From the NCBI GenBank assembly GCA_947629455.1, contig CANRDT010000003.1, forward strand, positions 1 through 64,000: 64,000 nucleotides of DNA, read 5' to 3'. Both the position numbers and the translations under genes were made by a program. Below the pieces are notes generated by a model that worked only from the letters and a program-made list of their open reading frames with translations, was not told where the DNA came from and ran no database searches. The stretch is from an uncultured Ruminococcus sp. (GTDB lineage Bacteria > Bacillota > Clostridia > Oscillospirales > Ruminococcaceae). Of this stretch, positions 1 through 9,074 are shown in pieces; position 1 is the stretch's first letter; the number at the start of each line of letters is the position of its first letter.

Positions 1-107
1 CGATATCATAATAATCGTTCGTTTGTGAACTTACCAATAAACTGACCCATTAAATCATATTGAGTTCCGCCGCCGTTAAAGTCATGTTGTCAAAAGCACA
101 TCTTTGC
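1..107 (-). other. Window edge; possible gene remnant
   Basis: No complete gene is visible. On the minus strand a 27-codon stretch without a start (about 6-89, reading HDFNGGGTQYDLMGQF and ending in TGA) looks more like protein than random sequence. It follows a stop codon, so it is either the decayed tail of a fourth gene of the neighbouring operon or chance. Low confidence. Confidence 0.2.
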
Positions 108-857
108 TTACTTCAATTTTCCGTACTGCTCGTCGTCAACAGGCTCGAGCCACTCATTTGAACCGTTTTCTCCGGGAACTTCAATAGCAAGATGACTGAA
201 CCAACTGTCAGGCGCAGCGCCGTGCCAGTGTTTTACACCAACGGGAATGTTTATGCAGTCGCCGGGGTTCATCTCGATCGCATCTTTGCCCCACTCCTGA
301 TAGTAACCGCGTCCGCCGATACAAATAAGTATCTGTCCGCCGCCTTTTTCGGCATTGTGGATATGCCAGTTGTTGCGGCATTTAGGTTCAAAAGTCACAT
401 TAAAAATTCCCACCTGCTCTTTTGAAACAGGCGCAAGATAGCTCTGACCGATAAAATACTGCGCAAAACCGTCATTCGGTGCGCCTATCGGGAACAGGAT
501 AGTGTTCTGATACTTGTCTTTTTCGGTAAGCTCCTCGTCTTTCCAGACGTCCTTAGCCAAACGGAAAACCGCCCAAGCCTTAGGCCAGCCTACATAAAAT
601 CCCACATGAGTAACTATCGCCGCAATTTCCGCGCGTGTAACGCCGTGCGCTTTTGCGTTTTCCAGATGAAAGATAAGCGATGTGTCGGTAATTCCCGATG
701 ACATCAGCGCGACTACCGTAATTATGCAGCGCGTTTTCAGGTCAATGTCCGTATTGTTCCAGTTTTCTCCGAAAAGCACATCATCGTTAAAATGTGCAAA
801 GTCGGGTGCAAATTCGCCCAGCTGATCTCTGCCTGCTGTCTGTTTGATCTTTTCCAT
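108..857 (-). CDS. Carboxymuconolactone decarboxylase-cupin fusion protein
   Basis: The 249-residue protein joins two small domains. Residues about 35-110 resemble the carboxymuconolactone decarboxylase/AhpD-like helical fold, but I do not see the CxxC of a true AhpD peroxidase. Residues about 145-235 form a cupin with the metal-ligand pattern (NNWHIHNAEKGGG, then VKHWHGA). Such fusions are usually annotated as cupin/CMD proteins of unclear substrate. It is the last gene of a tetR, aldo/keto reductase, CMD-cupin operon, with a 20-nt gap and a strong AAGGAGGA site before the ATG. Context suggests a role in handling a reactive or quinone-like compound sensed by the TetR regulator; the substrate cannot be told. 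Confidence 0.85.
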   Translation of the reverse strand: MEKIKQTAGRDQLGEFAPDFAHFNDDVLFGENWNNTDIDLKTRCIITVVALMSSGITDTSLIFHLENAKAHGVTRAEIAAIVTHVGFYVGWPKAWAVFRLAKDVWKDEELTEKDKYQNTILFPIGAPNDGFAQYFIGQSYLAPVSKEQVGIFNVTFEPKCRNNWHIHNAEKGGGQILICIGGRGYYQEWGKDAIEMNPGDCINIPVGVKHWHGAAPDSWFSHLAIEVPGENGSNEWLEPVDDEQYGKLK

Positions 858-877
858 AAAAAATTCCTCCTTAAAAA

Positions 878-1888
878 TTATACAACATTTCCTGCTTTTT
901 GTTTGCCGTTTTGCGCCATAACACCAACAAGCGCGTGCGGAACATACAGTTCTTCCAAATAGTCAATTTCTTGCTGCGTAAGCTCAATATCCACCGCTTT
1001 TGCCGCTCCGTCAACGTGGGAAAATTTCGTCGCGCCGACCACGGGAGCGGTGACTTTTGTAAGCAGCCACGCAAGAGAAATTTCCGTCATAGAAACGCCT
1101 TTTTTGTCCGCTAATTCTTCAACGCGGCGAATAATTTTTCCGTCCGCTTCGGCGGTCTTATCATATTTGAATTTTGCATATGAATCCTCCGCAAGCCGTT
1201 TTGAAGTTTCACCTTGACGCTTTGAGAGCCGTCCGCCTGCAAGCGCACTGTAGGGCGTAAGCGCAATATTCTGATCTTTGCAAAACGGCGACATCTCGCG
1301 CTCCTCCTCACGGAAGATGAGATTGTAATGCCCCTGCACGGAAATAAACTCGGTCAGACCGTTTTCACGCGCGAAGAAATTCGCCTTTGCAAGCTGCCAT
1401 GCGAAGCAGTTTGAAATTCCGATATACCGCGCTTTTCCTGCCTTAACAGCATTGTTCAGACCCTCCATTATCTCCTCCATAGGCGTGTGGTAATCCCACA
1501 TATGATAGATGTAAAGGTCGACATAGTCCAAACCGAGATTTTTTAAACTTTGATTTAAATAATTTTCAATATGCTGCTGACCGCTGATATTATTGTCAAT
1601 TTCCTCCTGCGTTCTGGGCGTGAATTTTGTTGCAATAATGTAATCATCACGCTTTGCAAAATCCCGCAGAGCCTTGCCGACAAACTGTTCGCTTGTGCCG
1701 TTCTGATAGGCAATAGCGGTATCGAAAAAGTTTATCCCAAGTTCAAGCCCGTGTTTAATGATCTCCCTCGTCGAGTCCTCGTCCACAGTCCAGCTATGCT
1801 GACCTGTTGCGGCATTTCCGAATCCCATACAGCCCATACATATCCGGGAAACTTTCAGGTCGGAATTGCCCAGATAGGCGTATTTCAT
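878..1888 (-). CDS. Aldo/keto reductase
   Basis: This 336-residue protein is a full-length NADP(H)-dependent aldo/keto reductase of the YhdN/Tas-like group. It has the expected TIM-barrel order and visible catalytic tetrad: Asp in FFDTAIAY, Tyr four residues on, Lys in IIATKFTPR and His in YIYHMWDY. It likely reduces an aldehyde or ketone in the cytoplasm. It lies 11 nt after the TetR gene and 20 nt before the CMD-cupin gene, so the three should be one transcript induced by the regulator's ligand. A GAGGGGTGA site precedes the ATG. The natural substrate is unknown. Confidence 0.92.
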   Translation of the reverse strand: MKYAYLGNSDLKVSRICMGCMGFGNAATGQHSWTVDEDSTREIIKHGLELGINFFDTAIAYQNGTSEQFVGKALRDFAKRDDYIIATKFTPRTQEEIDNNISGQQHIENYLNQSLKNLGLDYVDLYIYHMWDYHTPMEEIMEGLNNAVKAGKARYIGISNCFAWQLAKANFFARENGLTEFISVQGHYNLIFREEEREMSPFCKDQNIALTPYSALAGGRLSKRQGETSKRLAEDSYAKFKYDKTAEADGKIIRRVEELADKKGVSMTEISLAWLLTKVTAPVVGATKFSHVDGAAKAVDIELTQQEIDYLEELYVPHALVGVMAQNGKQKAGNVV

Positions 1889-1899
1889 AACATCACCCC

Positions 1900-2523
1900 T
1901 CAGCCTTTAAGAAGTCTTTTAATGCAGTTGAACGTAATTTCATATATTGACATAAACGCGTAATTGACCCCTGCCGTTTCCATTGCCGTCCGCTGCTTTT
2001 CCGTCACATAGGTGTACGGGTAAATTCCGAACATGAACGGGAAGAAGGTATAGATAAACTGCTGCTTTTCAGCGATAGGCATATCCGGGAAATACCTCTC
2101 TAAACAGTGCATGACCGTTTTTAAGGAATTTCCGTAAGCGACCTTAAATTCCGCAAGCCGTTCGGGGCGGCTGCCTGTTTCCATATCGTAATGATTCATC
2201 GACATTATCTTCAGCAGCTGGGAACGTTTTTCAAGGGAATGTGCCACTTTATCGGCAAATTCGTCCTTTGTAAGCGCAGGAAATTGAGACATCATCTCAC
2301 TTAACTGCACATTCCAAAGCTCGTATTCACGCTGCAAAAGCGCAAGAAAAATTTCCTCTTTCGTCTGAAAATAATTGTAGATAGAAGTGCGTGTAAAGCT
2401 TGTTTCTGCGCTTATTTCTTTCAGCGTGATCTCTTTGAAACTCATCGTTTGATAGAGTTTTTCACAGGCGTTGATTATTTCCTCTTTCCGTGCATTTGTC
2501 AGCTGCGGCGAACCTTTCGGCAT
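1900..2523 (-). CDS. TetR family transcriptional regulator
   Basis: The 207-residue protein has an N-terminal TetR-type helix-turn-helix (about residues 12-58, including ITLKEISAETSFTRTSIYNY) followed by a helical ligand/dimerisation domain with no recognised subfamily. It is the first gene of the operon. The promoter upstream is overlapped by inverted repeats of the TGACA-N3-TGTCA type, the kind of site a TetR dimer binds, so autorepression of the whole operon is the simplest reading. Start: ATG with GGGAGGAAAACC upstream. Confidence 0.93.
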   Translation of the reverse strand: MPKGSPQLTNARKEEIINACEKLYQTMSFKEITLKEISAETSFTRTSIYNYFQTKEEIFLALLQREYELWNVQLSEMMSQFPALTKDEFADKVAHSLEKRSQLLKIMSMNHYDMETGSRPERLAEFKVAYGNSLKTVMHCLERYFPDMPIAEKQQFIYTFFPFMFGIYPYTYVTEKQRTAMETAGVNYAFMSIYEITFNCIKRLLKG

Positions 2524-2540
2524 TCGGTTTTCCTCCCTTA

Positions 2541-2599
2541 TGTCAATATTGACATAGTGTCATTATAGTTAGTATATCCCAAAACTGACATAATGTCAA
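2541..2599 (-). promoter_or_regulatory. Operon promoter with overlapping palindromic operators
   Basis: On the minus strand TTGACA (2594-2599), a 17-bp spacer and TATACT (2571-2576) make a near-consensus promoter. TGACATAATGTCA (2586-2598) covers the -35 box. TGACATAGTGTCA (2550-2562), partly merged with the perfect palindrome TGTCAATATTGACA (2541-2554), covers the likely start of transcription. These repeated half sites are the obvious TetR-family operators for the adjacent regulator. Confidence 0.8.
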
Positions 2600-2725
2600 T
2601 ATGAAATTCCAACAGTTCACAGAAAGTTTTAAATTTGATTTATTTATTTTAATTTACACTGATTTTTAGCGGATTTTTAGTGGACTCCTCTAAATTCAAT
2701 AATTGATTTTCCACCTACAATATTG

Positions 2726-3952
2726 TCATACAATTTTCCGGCAGACAACTGTGATACAAAACATATTTTCTTTGATCTGAGCGAAAATATCTCCGTTCAT
2801 TTCGCTCATTAAACGGCGGCAGATGTATAGTCCCAAGCCGTTTCCGCTTACTTTTTCTGAATTTGAACCCCTCCAGAAACTCTCGAAAATGTGCGAAATT
2901 TCCATATCGGGCAAAGTATTTCCGCTGTTTGAAATTGTGATAAGTTTACAGTCTTCCTCGTCCGAAATTTGAATACATATTGATTTTCCGTCACCATATT
3001 TAATTGCATTTTCCATAACGTTCTGTAAGACTTCTTCCAGACGTTCAGGGTCGCAAGAGATCAGGCAGTCGGCATAATGCTTTATCACAAAGTCCGTTCC
3101 CGAAATTTTCAGTTTTTCAGAATAATATGCGTTAATTTTTTTAATTACAGCGGAAATGTATTCTTCCCTCTGCCGAATATGAAATTCCATAAAATCTCCG
3201 CTTAATTTACTCGTCAATTCTCTTACATAACGTTCAATTTCATCTGCTTTTATATTGATATTTTCCGCAGAAATACGCTGTTTTTCCGTATCCGAATACA
3301 AATTGTTCGCAATTGCCTTTGCATATAATTTTATCGCCGAAAGCGGTGTTTTTATATCATGTGAAATTGATAATATTGCCGTTTTTTCACGCCTCGCACG
3401 CTCCATTTCACGGTCGCGGGAATTTTCCAACTCCTCACGCAGCATATCCAGTCCCCAGATAAATTTCCCGAAATAACGCGACTTTGTTTCCTTTAACGGT
3501 GCGGTGAGATTACCTTTTGCAAGCGTATAGGCAAGTTCGCTGATCTCGTTAAACGGCTTTATTATCGTCTGCCTGATATATAATAATACAAATAACAATA
3601 TTGCAAATAAAAGTACTGCCGTTAAATTTACAAACAGCAAAACGCGGCTGCTTTTTTGCGAAATTTCTTTAAATTCTATCCGATAAAGTTTACCGTTGAT
3701 TTCCCTAAAAACGCAGGGCTCTTCATAAGAGTAATTGCCGTCTCCGTTACATTCGTAAACGCCCGAGATCGTCTGAAAGTTTTCAATATTTATTTCATTT
3801 TCATCTGAAATTTCTCGAATTATCCTGTTCACTTCAATTTTGAAAACACCCGTGCTGTTTGTCGTATTTTTTGGAAAAAATAAATTTGTCAGTATCAGAA
3901 TTGCGGAAAATATACAAGTTATCCATATAAGAATCTTGTCAAAGTTTTTCAT
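2726..3952 (-). CDS. Two-component sensor histidine kinase
   Basis: About 408 residues. Membrane segments lie near residues 5-26 and 104-127 with an extracytoplasmic part of about 75 residues between them, followed by HAMP, HisKA (phospho-accepting His in SISHDIKTPLSAIK) and HATPase domains with N box (VMENAIKYGD) and G2 box (GNGLGLYICRR). The track start at 3961 is a GTG sitting in the ribosome site; the ATG at 3952 overlaps the response-regulator stop as TGATG with AGGTGG upstream, so I use it. It is last in an exporter-ATPase-regulator-kinase operon and probably senses a membrane stress or the exporter's substrate. The real extracytoplasmic domain distinguishes it from short BceS-type kinases. 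Confidence 0.92.
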   Translation of the reverse strand: MKNFDKILIWITCIFSAILILTNLFFPKNTTNSTGVFKIEVNRIIREISDENEINIENFQTISGVYECNGDGNYSYEEPCVFREINGKLYRIEFKEISQKSSRVLLFVNLTAVLLFAILLFVLLYIRQTIIKPFNEISELAYTLAKGNLTAPLKETKSRYFGKFIWGLDMLREELENSRDREMERARREKTAILSISHDIKTPLSAIKLYAKAIANNLYSDTEKQRISAENINIKADEIERYVRELTSKLSGDFMEFHIRQREEYISAVIKKINAYYSEKLKISGTDFVIKHYADCLISCDPERLEEVLQNVMENAIKYGDGKSICIQISDEEDCKLITISNSGNTLPDMEISHIFESFWRGSNSEKVSGNGLGLYICRRLMSEMNGDIFAQIKENMFCITVVCRKIV

Positions 3953-4614
3953 CAAGTCCACCTATAGCCTTTTCCCCAGACGGTAACAATTTTTTGCGGA
4001 TCTTTCGGGTCATTTTCAATTTTCTCACGAAGATATTTTATGTGTACTGTCAATGTCTGCATTTCCGATTCACTGTCAATTCCCCATACACGATTGAATA
4101 AAAATTCCTTTGTCAGCGTTTGTCCTTTATTTTGCATTAAAATTTTCAGAAGTTCAAATTCTTTCGCTGAAAAACTGATAAATTTTCCGTTTTTCTCCAC
4201 TGTTTCATTTGAAATATTCAGCGTAATATCTCCGTCTGAAATTATTTCATGCGCAAGCCGACGTTTGAAAATACCCTTTATCTTAGCAAGCAGAATTTCA
4301 ATGTCAAACGGCTTTTCGATATAATCGTCCGCGCCGAGCAAAATTCCGTTCAGCTTATCGTCCCTGTTTGTCCTTGCGGTTATGATCATTATTGGTACAT
4401 TGTCAGTTTTACGCAATTTTTCACACACCGAAAAGCCGTCAACATCAGGTAAATTTATATCGAGCAGGACAAGCCTTGCCCCGTATTTTTCATACAGGGA
4501 CAAGGCTTTTTCACCGCTTTTCGCAATACTCACCGTGTAATTTTCCGCACGCAGGAAATCGGCAAGCAGACTGCATATTTCCTCATTATCCTCAACAATA
4601 AGAATATCGACCAT
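3952..4614 (-). CDS. OmpR-family response regulator
   Basis: The 220-residue protein has an N-terminal receiver domain (acidic pocket near VEDNEE, phosphorylated Asp in LVLLDINLPD, Lys in IEKPFD) and a C-terminal winged-helix DNA-binding domain (about 125-220, ending WGKGYRWT). It is the cognate partner of the downstream kinase. It starts 1 nt after the ATPase stop, so translation is probably coupled. The likely target is the exporter operon itself. Confidence 0.95.
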   Translation of the reverse strand: MVDILIVEDNEEICSLLADFLRAENYTVSIAKSGEKALSLYEKYGARLVLLDINLPDVDGFSVCEKLRKTDNVPIMIITARTNRDDKLNGILLGADDYIEKPFDIEILLAKIKGIFKRRLAHEIISDGDITLNISNETVEKNGKFISFSAKEFELLKILMQNKGQTLTKEFLFNRVWGIDSESEMQTLTVHIKYLREKIENDPKDPQKIVTVWGKGYRWT

Positions 4615-4615
4615 T

Positions 4616-5374
4616 TTACCACCCCATTTCCATGAGCCAGTGATTGAGTGAACGTTCTCTGTCGCGCATGGTTTTCTCTTTGTCTATATTATACTCTCCT
4701 TTTATGTTTCCGTCAACGATAAATAAAACTTTTTCACATCTTGATGCAACTTTTACATCATGGGTGACTATCATCATCGTTGTGCCGTTTGCATTGAGTT
4801 TTTCAAGTTCCTCCATAACTTCCTCGGAAGATGTTCGGTTGAGAGAACCCGTCGGCTCGTCCGCAAAAATAATTTTCGGATCGTTGATCATACTGCGGCA
4901 GATACACGCTCTCTGGAGCTGTCCGCCCGACACTTCATTTATATCATTGTCGGCAATTTCTGCAATACCGAGGCGTTTCATAAGTTCACGTCCGCGTTCT
5001 TCGATTTTTTTATTGCTCTCACGATTTTTTTCGGATTTTACCGCAGGCAGAATAATATTGTCCAGAACGGAAAGATTTTTCATCATATACATCTGCTGAA
5101 AAATAAATCCCATATCCTCAAGTCGCATTCGAGCAAGCTCATTTTCGTGCAGATCCGATAAATTTTTTCCGCTGAAAAATACATCTCCCGCGGTCATTTT
5201 ATCCATTCCCGAAACGGTGTAAAGCAGTGTGGATTTTCCCGAGCCGGACGGTCCCATTACGCCTATCATTTCTCCTTCGTTTACGCAAAAGCTCACGTTG
5301 CGCAGCACATTGTTCTGCCGTTTGTTGACGATATATGTTTTGCAAAGATCTCTTACTTCAAGTACGGTATTCAT
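4616..5374 (-). CDS. ABC transporter ATP-binding protein (MacB/LolD type)
   Basis: The 252-residue nucleotide-binding protein has Walker A (GPSGSGKST), Q-loop (FIFQQ), signature (VSGGQLQRA), Walker B with catalytic Glu (IIFADEPTGSL) and switch His (VTHD). This is the subfamily that pairs with FtsX-type permeases (MacB, LolD, BceA). It sits 15 nt after the permease gene and drives that protein by ATP hydrolysis on the cytoplasmic side. Confidence 0.95.
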   Translation of the reverse strand: MNTVLEVRDLCKTYIVNKRQNNVLRNVSFCVNEGEMIGVMGPSGSGKSTLLYTVSGMDKMTAGDVFFSGKNLSDLHENELARMRLEDMGFIFQQMYMMKNLSVLDNIILPAVKSEKNRESNKKIEERGRELMKRLGIAEIADNDINEVSGGQLQRACICRSMINDPKIIFADEPTGSLNRTSSEEVMEELEKLNANGTTMMIVTHDVKVASRCEKVLFIVDGNIKGEYNIDKEKTMRDRERSLNHWLMEMGW

Positions 5375-5389
5375 AATATTTCCTCCTGT

Positions 5390-7768
5390 TTATTCGATAT
5401 TCGCCGTATCGGACGCTTTGATCGTCCTTGTGTATACAGCCGTCAGGAACGCGCTGATAACGACTGTCGCCGTGATGATAAGCGGATAAATCACAAACTG
5501 CTCGAGCGCGTTAAATTGATATTCCATACCTGCCGTTGCACCCATTGTCGAGAAGATCGGGTCGATAAGCAATTTTAGCAGCGGTATGCACAGTCCGCCG
5601 GCAATTATCTGCGCTAAAATGACCGCGATCAAAAATCTTCCCGTGTGCTGCGCCATAATTGAACCGCTTTTTATCCCTATCGCTTTGACAAGCGCAATTT
5701 CCGATCTTTCTTTTGAAATAAACGAACGCTCCATAAGCACCGCGATCAGAATAATTACGATCAAAGAGATGATCAATACAAAATTTCTTACGCTTTTCAG
5801 TGTGTCGGTAACACCTGTTACAGCATTGATAAATCCGCGTGTATCGTGAATATTTTTGTGGTTGTCAAAAATATCTTTTAATTTTTCTATGCGTTTTGAA
5901 ATTGTTTTTTCATCGGGGTGATCGTCAAAATTTATCTGAAACGCGACAGCGCCAGTCATCAATTTATTGGGAATTTTAAATTCCTGACAAAATCTGCCCA
6001 CATTTCCCGTCTGCATGACGCTTTGAAAAAGTGCAGTGACAATAAATTCTTTATCTTCTCCGTCAATATTTATTATCAATGTATCGCCGATATTTACATT
6101 CATTTTTTCAGCCAGCATTTCACTGAGTGCGACTTCGTTTTCATATTTCGGAGCAGCGCCTTTCGTGTATGTGTAATCGCTCATTTTTGTGTCATCGCAC
6201 CACACAAAAGCCACCTTGTATTTTATGCCGTTTGCCATGACGGGCAAGTTATAAAATTCCTCTATGTAAACAGATGCAGGCATATCATTTTGCGCAAGTA
6301 TATCGGAAATTTCCTGTTTTGTTTCATTGACATTCTTTGCACCCGAGATGACTTCTGTGATCCTTTTTGAATCCATAAAATAGACATCGCTTTTTGTTGT
6401 TCCGAGCAATTTCAGCATTTTTTCACTGCCGAGAGTATTCGCCGTAACTGACAAAACCATTACAAAGACCGTGCATACCGCGAAAATAAATGTTATAACG
6501 CAAAATTGCTTCGGCTGACTTATCACGTCGTTTAACGCAAGAAACGCAGTGCTTTTTAATCTTGTTTTTCCAAGGTGCAGAATGCTTTTTTTATGGAAAC
6601 GCTCGCCGGTTTGCCCACTTCTCACCGCGTCAATCGGTGAAAGTTTTTTGATCTTTCCGGTACAATTCCAGCTGAAAAAGAGTATCACGGCGACCACTAA
6701 AATACAGCACAAAATTTCTGTGATCTGCGAATTTTTATTTTCTAAGACCATACCCTCGCTGACGCTTTTAATAAGCATTTTTCCGAACGGAATATTTAAA
6801 AAATATCCGATGATCGCTCCGACAAAAGCGATGCAGAAATATTTTGCAAGATACAGCGAACGAATGGAAGTGTTTTTCAGTCCCACGGCTTTCATAACGC
6901 CTATCTCACGAAATTCTTCTGCAATTGTGAAGCCGATAGTAAAACGAAGCACCACGAATGACACGATAATAAGTCCGATACTTAAAATCAAAATTATCAC
7001 TGCAACGATCATATTCATCAAATAAGTCAGCTTTACAGTGTCGTTGTCTATAGAAAGATAGACGCTTTCCGCATCTGCCGTCTCCGATTGCAGTGCCGTT
7101 AAATTATCCGTTTCAATATAGTAAACACCGCCCGAATTATACTGCTTTACTTGATCATCATTTGCAATTTTTTCAAAATCTTCATCACTGACAAGCATTC
7201 TCGGATTGCCGATCATTTCAGAGCCGAACAATGCATCTTTCAGCACGCCTGCAAATTCAAATTCCATATTTATTTCGCCAATGTTTAGTGAAAATTTGTC
7301 GCCTACCTGCAAGCCCGATTTATTTGCAATCGCTCCGGCGATGTACATTTTTCCCGATTCAACATTTTTGACGGCGTTATTGTTTTCATCAAAAAAATTG
7401 AAATTAGAATCACTCAGTGACTGCACCATTGAAATATTTGAGTATTCCATTATCTTTTTGCCGCCGCGTTTGAAATTGTCCTCTGTTGTAAAAATTACAT
7501 CATCTTTGCGGTAGACTATTGCATTTTCACTGTTTTGGAGCAGTTCCTCAACGGTATCTTTGCCGTCAGTGTTGTGCGACAAAACGTAGTAGTCCGCCAT
7601 CCCCGCTTTTTCAAAATAATTGTCAAGTCCTTTCTCCACTGCCATTATGTTGTTCACGCCGCTTGCCGTAAACATCGCCGACAGTATCACAAACAGCAGC
7701 AGAATGATGTTCATTGTTTTCTTGCGTTTCAGATCTTTCAGGATCATTCTCTTGTACATTCCCGACAA
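5390..7768 (-). CDS. FtsX-family ABC transporter permease
   Basis: The 792-residue membrane protein has a first membrane helix near residues 18-38, a large extracytoplasmic domain, a bundle of helices near 250-380, a second extracytoplasmic domain and a C-terminal helix bundle near 665-780. It holds two FtsX-like regions with the motifs EIGVMKAVGLK and EIALVKAIGIK. With the following ATPase it should form a MacB/BceAB-like mechanotransmission exporter for peptides, antibiotics or lipids. It is the first gene of a four-gene unit that also encodes the sensing two-component system. Start: ATG at 7768 preceded by GGGGTTGTCGGG, a modest ribosome site. Confidence 0.9.
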   Translation of the reverse strand: MSGMYKRMILKDLKRKKTMNIILLLFVILSAMFTASGVNNIMAVEKGLDNYFEKAGMADYYVLSHNTDGKDTVEELLQNSENAIVYRKDDVIFTTEDNFKRGGKKIMEYSNISMVQSLSDSNFNFFDENNNAVKNVESGKMYIAGAIANKSGLQVGDKFSLNIGEINMEFEFAGVLKDALFGSEMIGNPRMLVSDEDFEKIANDDQVKQYNSGGVYYIETDNLTALQSETADAESVYLSIDNDTVKLTYLMNMIVAVIILILSIGLIIVSFVVLRFTIGFTIAEEFREIGVMKAVGLKNTSIRSLYLAKYFCIAFVGAIIGYFLNIPFGKMLIKSVSEGMVLENKNSQITEILCCILVVAVILFFSWNCTGKIKKLSPIDAVRSGQTGERFHKKSILHLGKTRLKSTAFLALNDVISQPKQFCVITFIFAVCTVFVMVLSVTANTLGSEKMLKLLGTTKSDVYFMDSKRITEVISGAKNVNETKQEISDILAQNDMPASVYIEEFYNLPVMANGIKYKVAFVWCDDTKMSDYTYTKGAAPKYENEVALSEMLAEKMNVNIGDTLIINIDGEDKEFIVTALFQSVMQTGNVGRFCQEFKIPNKLMTGAVAFQINFDDHPDEKTISKRIEKLKDIFDNHKNIHDTRGFINAVTGVTDTLKSVRNFVLIISLIVIILIAVLMERSFISKERSEIALVKAIGIKSGSIMAQHTGRFLIAVILAQIIAGGLCIPLLKLLIDPIFSTMGATAGMEYQFNALEQFVIYPLIITATVVISAFLTAVYTRTIKASDTANIE

Positions 7769-7836
7769 CCCCTTTCCATAACTTCATTATATCAAAAAAT
7801 TATTAAGAAGTCCTTAAACCGAGAATGAAAAGCCAC

Positions 7837-8102
7837 GGAAATCAATTTTTGATTTCCGAAGAAGTCAGAACGCTACGCTTTTAAGAGGTAAGAGGTAAGA
7901 CAATGAGCGCCTGCGGCGCATATTTTAAAATATTATTCCGCGCAGTTTTGGAAGATTTTTGTTATATTTTCCGCCGAAGGCGGAAAATATAACATTAAAT
8001 TATTTTTCCTCCGCCGACGGCGGAGGAAAAATAACACAAAAGTCAACCTGAACAAGTTAAAGTATATTAAAATGCTTACATATAATTTAAAAATTGATTT
8101 CC
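7837..8102 (+). repeat. Intergenic repeat, full modular copy (family A with palindromes)
   Basis: This fills most of the 442-nt gap between the exporter operon and the next genes. It begins with GGAAATCAATTTTTGATTTCC and ends with AAAATTGATTTCC, so its ends are inverted repeats. Inside are the family-A core (AAGAGGTAAGAGGTAAGACAA, GCGCCTGCGGCGC, TATTTTAAAATATTATTCCG) and two perfect palindromes: arms TGTTATATTTTCCGCC around GAA (7960-7994), and 17-bp arms ending CCTCCGCCG around one A (8000-8034). Related copies occur near 28.8, 34.9 and 54.6 kb. No ORF inside is convincing. Confidence 0.85.
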
Positions 8103-8210
8103 ATGAATGAAAAGCTTTTTTAATAATAACGTGATAATTTATCATAAAAAACATTCCCCCTCCGCGGAGAATTTTCCGCAGCGGGGGATAAAACTTTTAA
8201 AACATCTGCG

Positions 8211-9074
8211 CTATCCGTTTTCGCCTGTGATATGCAAAGAGCAGCGTCTGCCGATAGCAAAAGCGGCGCAGGAAAGCAGCAGGCATAATATGCAAAAATA
8301 TATGTATGAGTAGCGTATATCCACTATCGTCTTGTTGAACATACCGTCATAGTGCCAGCCGAACGCGGTGTTAGCTATCGGGAAAAGCCACTTTGCCTTT
8401 ACATCTACCACCCAGAGAACAAGTCCTGTAACTATAAAGCTGACGTTGAGAAAAACACCGAATATCTTTTTGCGCAGCAGCGCAAAGATCATCATAACAA
8501 GTCCCACGGTCAGCATAAAAAGAGTACAGAGCAGTATGGAATGTGTCACCGACATAAACGGTCTTGACTGATTTATTACTGACGCGTCGATTATCGCAAA
8601 GGGGTAATTTATTCTCAGCTCGGCGTTTTCGGGGCTTATGCTGTATTTGGAAACAAGGCTCCACGCATTTATCAGAAAGCTGCGGCTGAAAATACTCAGC
8701 ATAGACGAAAACAGCAGAAAGCACACAAACGTCAGCGCGGCGCAGATAAGAAAGAATATCTGACCGAGCACCCAAGCACTTCTTCCTGTGCGGAAGAGTA
8801 TGAATGTCGAAGAATCGTCCAGCTTCGGCTGATCGCAGACAAGTATCATATATGCCAGCACTGTAAGCGGCAGAAAGTAAACGTTATTCATCAGCGATAC
8901 AAACGGCTCGAGCGCATTCAGCGGAGTGGAAAAATATATCGACAGCTCGATCAGCGGCTTTATAAAATAAACGTAAAAGAACATAAAGACAAACGCAAAT
9001 ACCAGCAGTCTTGAGCTAAAGAGCCAGTGTATGTAAGAGGTCCTCAGGACTACCAGACTTTTTTTCATAGTCAT
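8211..9074 (-). CDS. ABC-2-like integral membrane protein
   Basis: A 287-residue hydrophobic protein with about six membrane segments, resembling the permease half of ABC-2 transporters, though no exact family is recognised. The track start at 9158 lies inside the upstream gene; the ATG at 9074 overlaps that gene's stop as ATGA and has GAGGAGG eight bases ahead. It pairs with the preceding 303-residue membrane protein, and the two may form a heterodimeric permease. No ATPase gene is adjacent. Confidence 0.75.
   Translation of the reverse strand: MTMKKSLVVLRTSYIHWLFSSRLLVFAFVFMFFYVYFIKPLIELSIYFSTPLNALEPFVSLMNNVYFLPLTVLAYMILVCDQPKLDDSSTFILFRTGRSAWVLGQIFFLICAALTFVCFLLFSSMLSIFSRSFLINAWSLVSKYSISPENAELRINYPFAIIDASVINQSRPFMSVTHSILLCTLFMLTVGLVMMIFALLRKKIFGVFLNVSFIVTGLVLWVVDVKAKWLFPIANTAFGWHYDGMFNKTIVDIRYSYIYFCILCLLLSCAAFAIGRRCSLHITGENG

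Noticed and set aside
7925-8154. 73-codon minus-strand ORF in the repeat at 8 kb
   Set aside because: Built from the palindromes (coding RRRRR and FFL runs); a repeat artefact.
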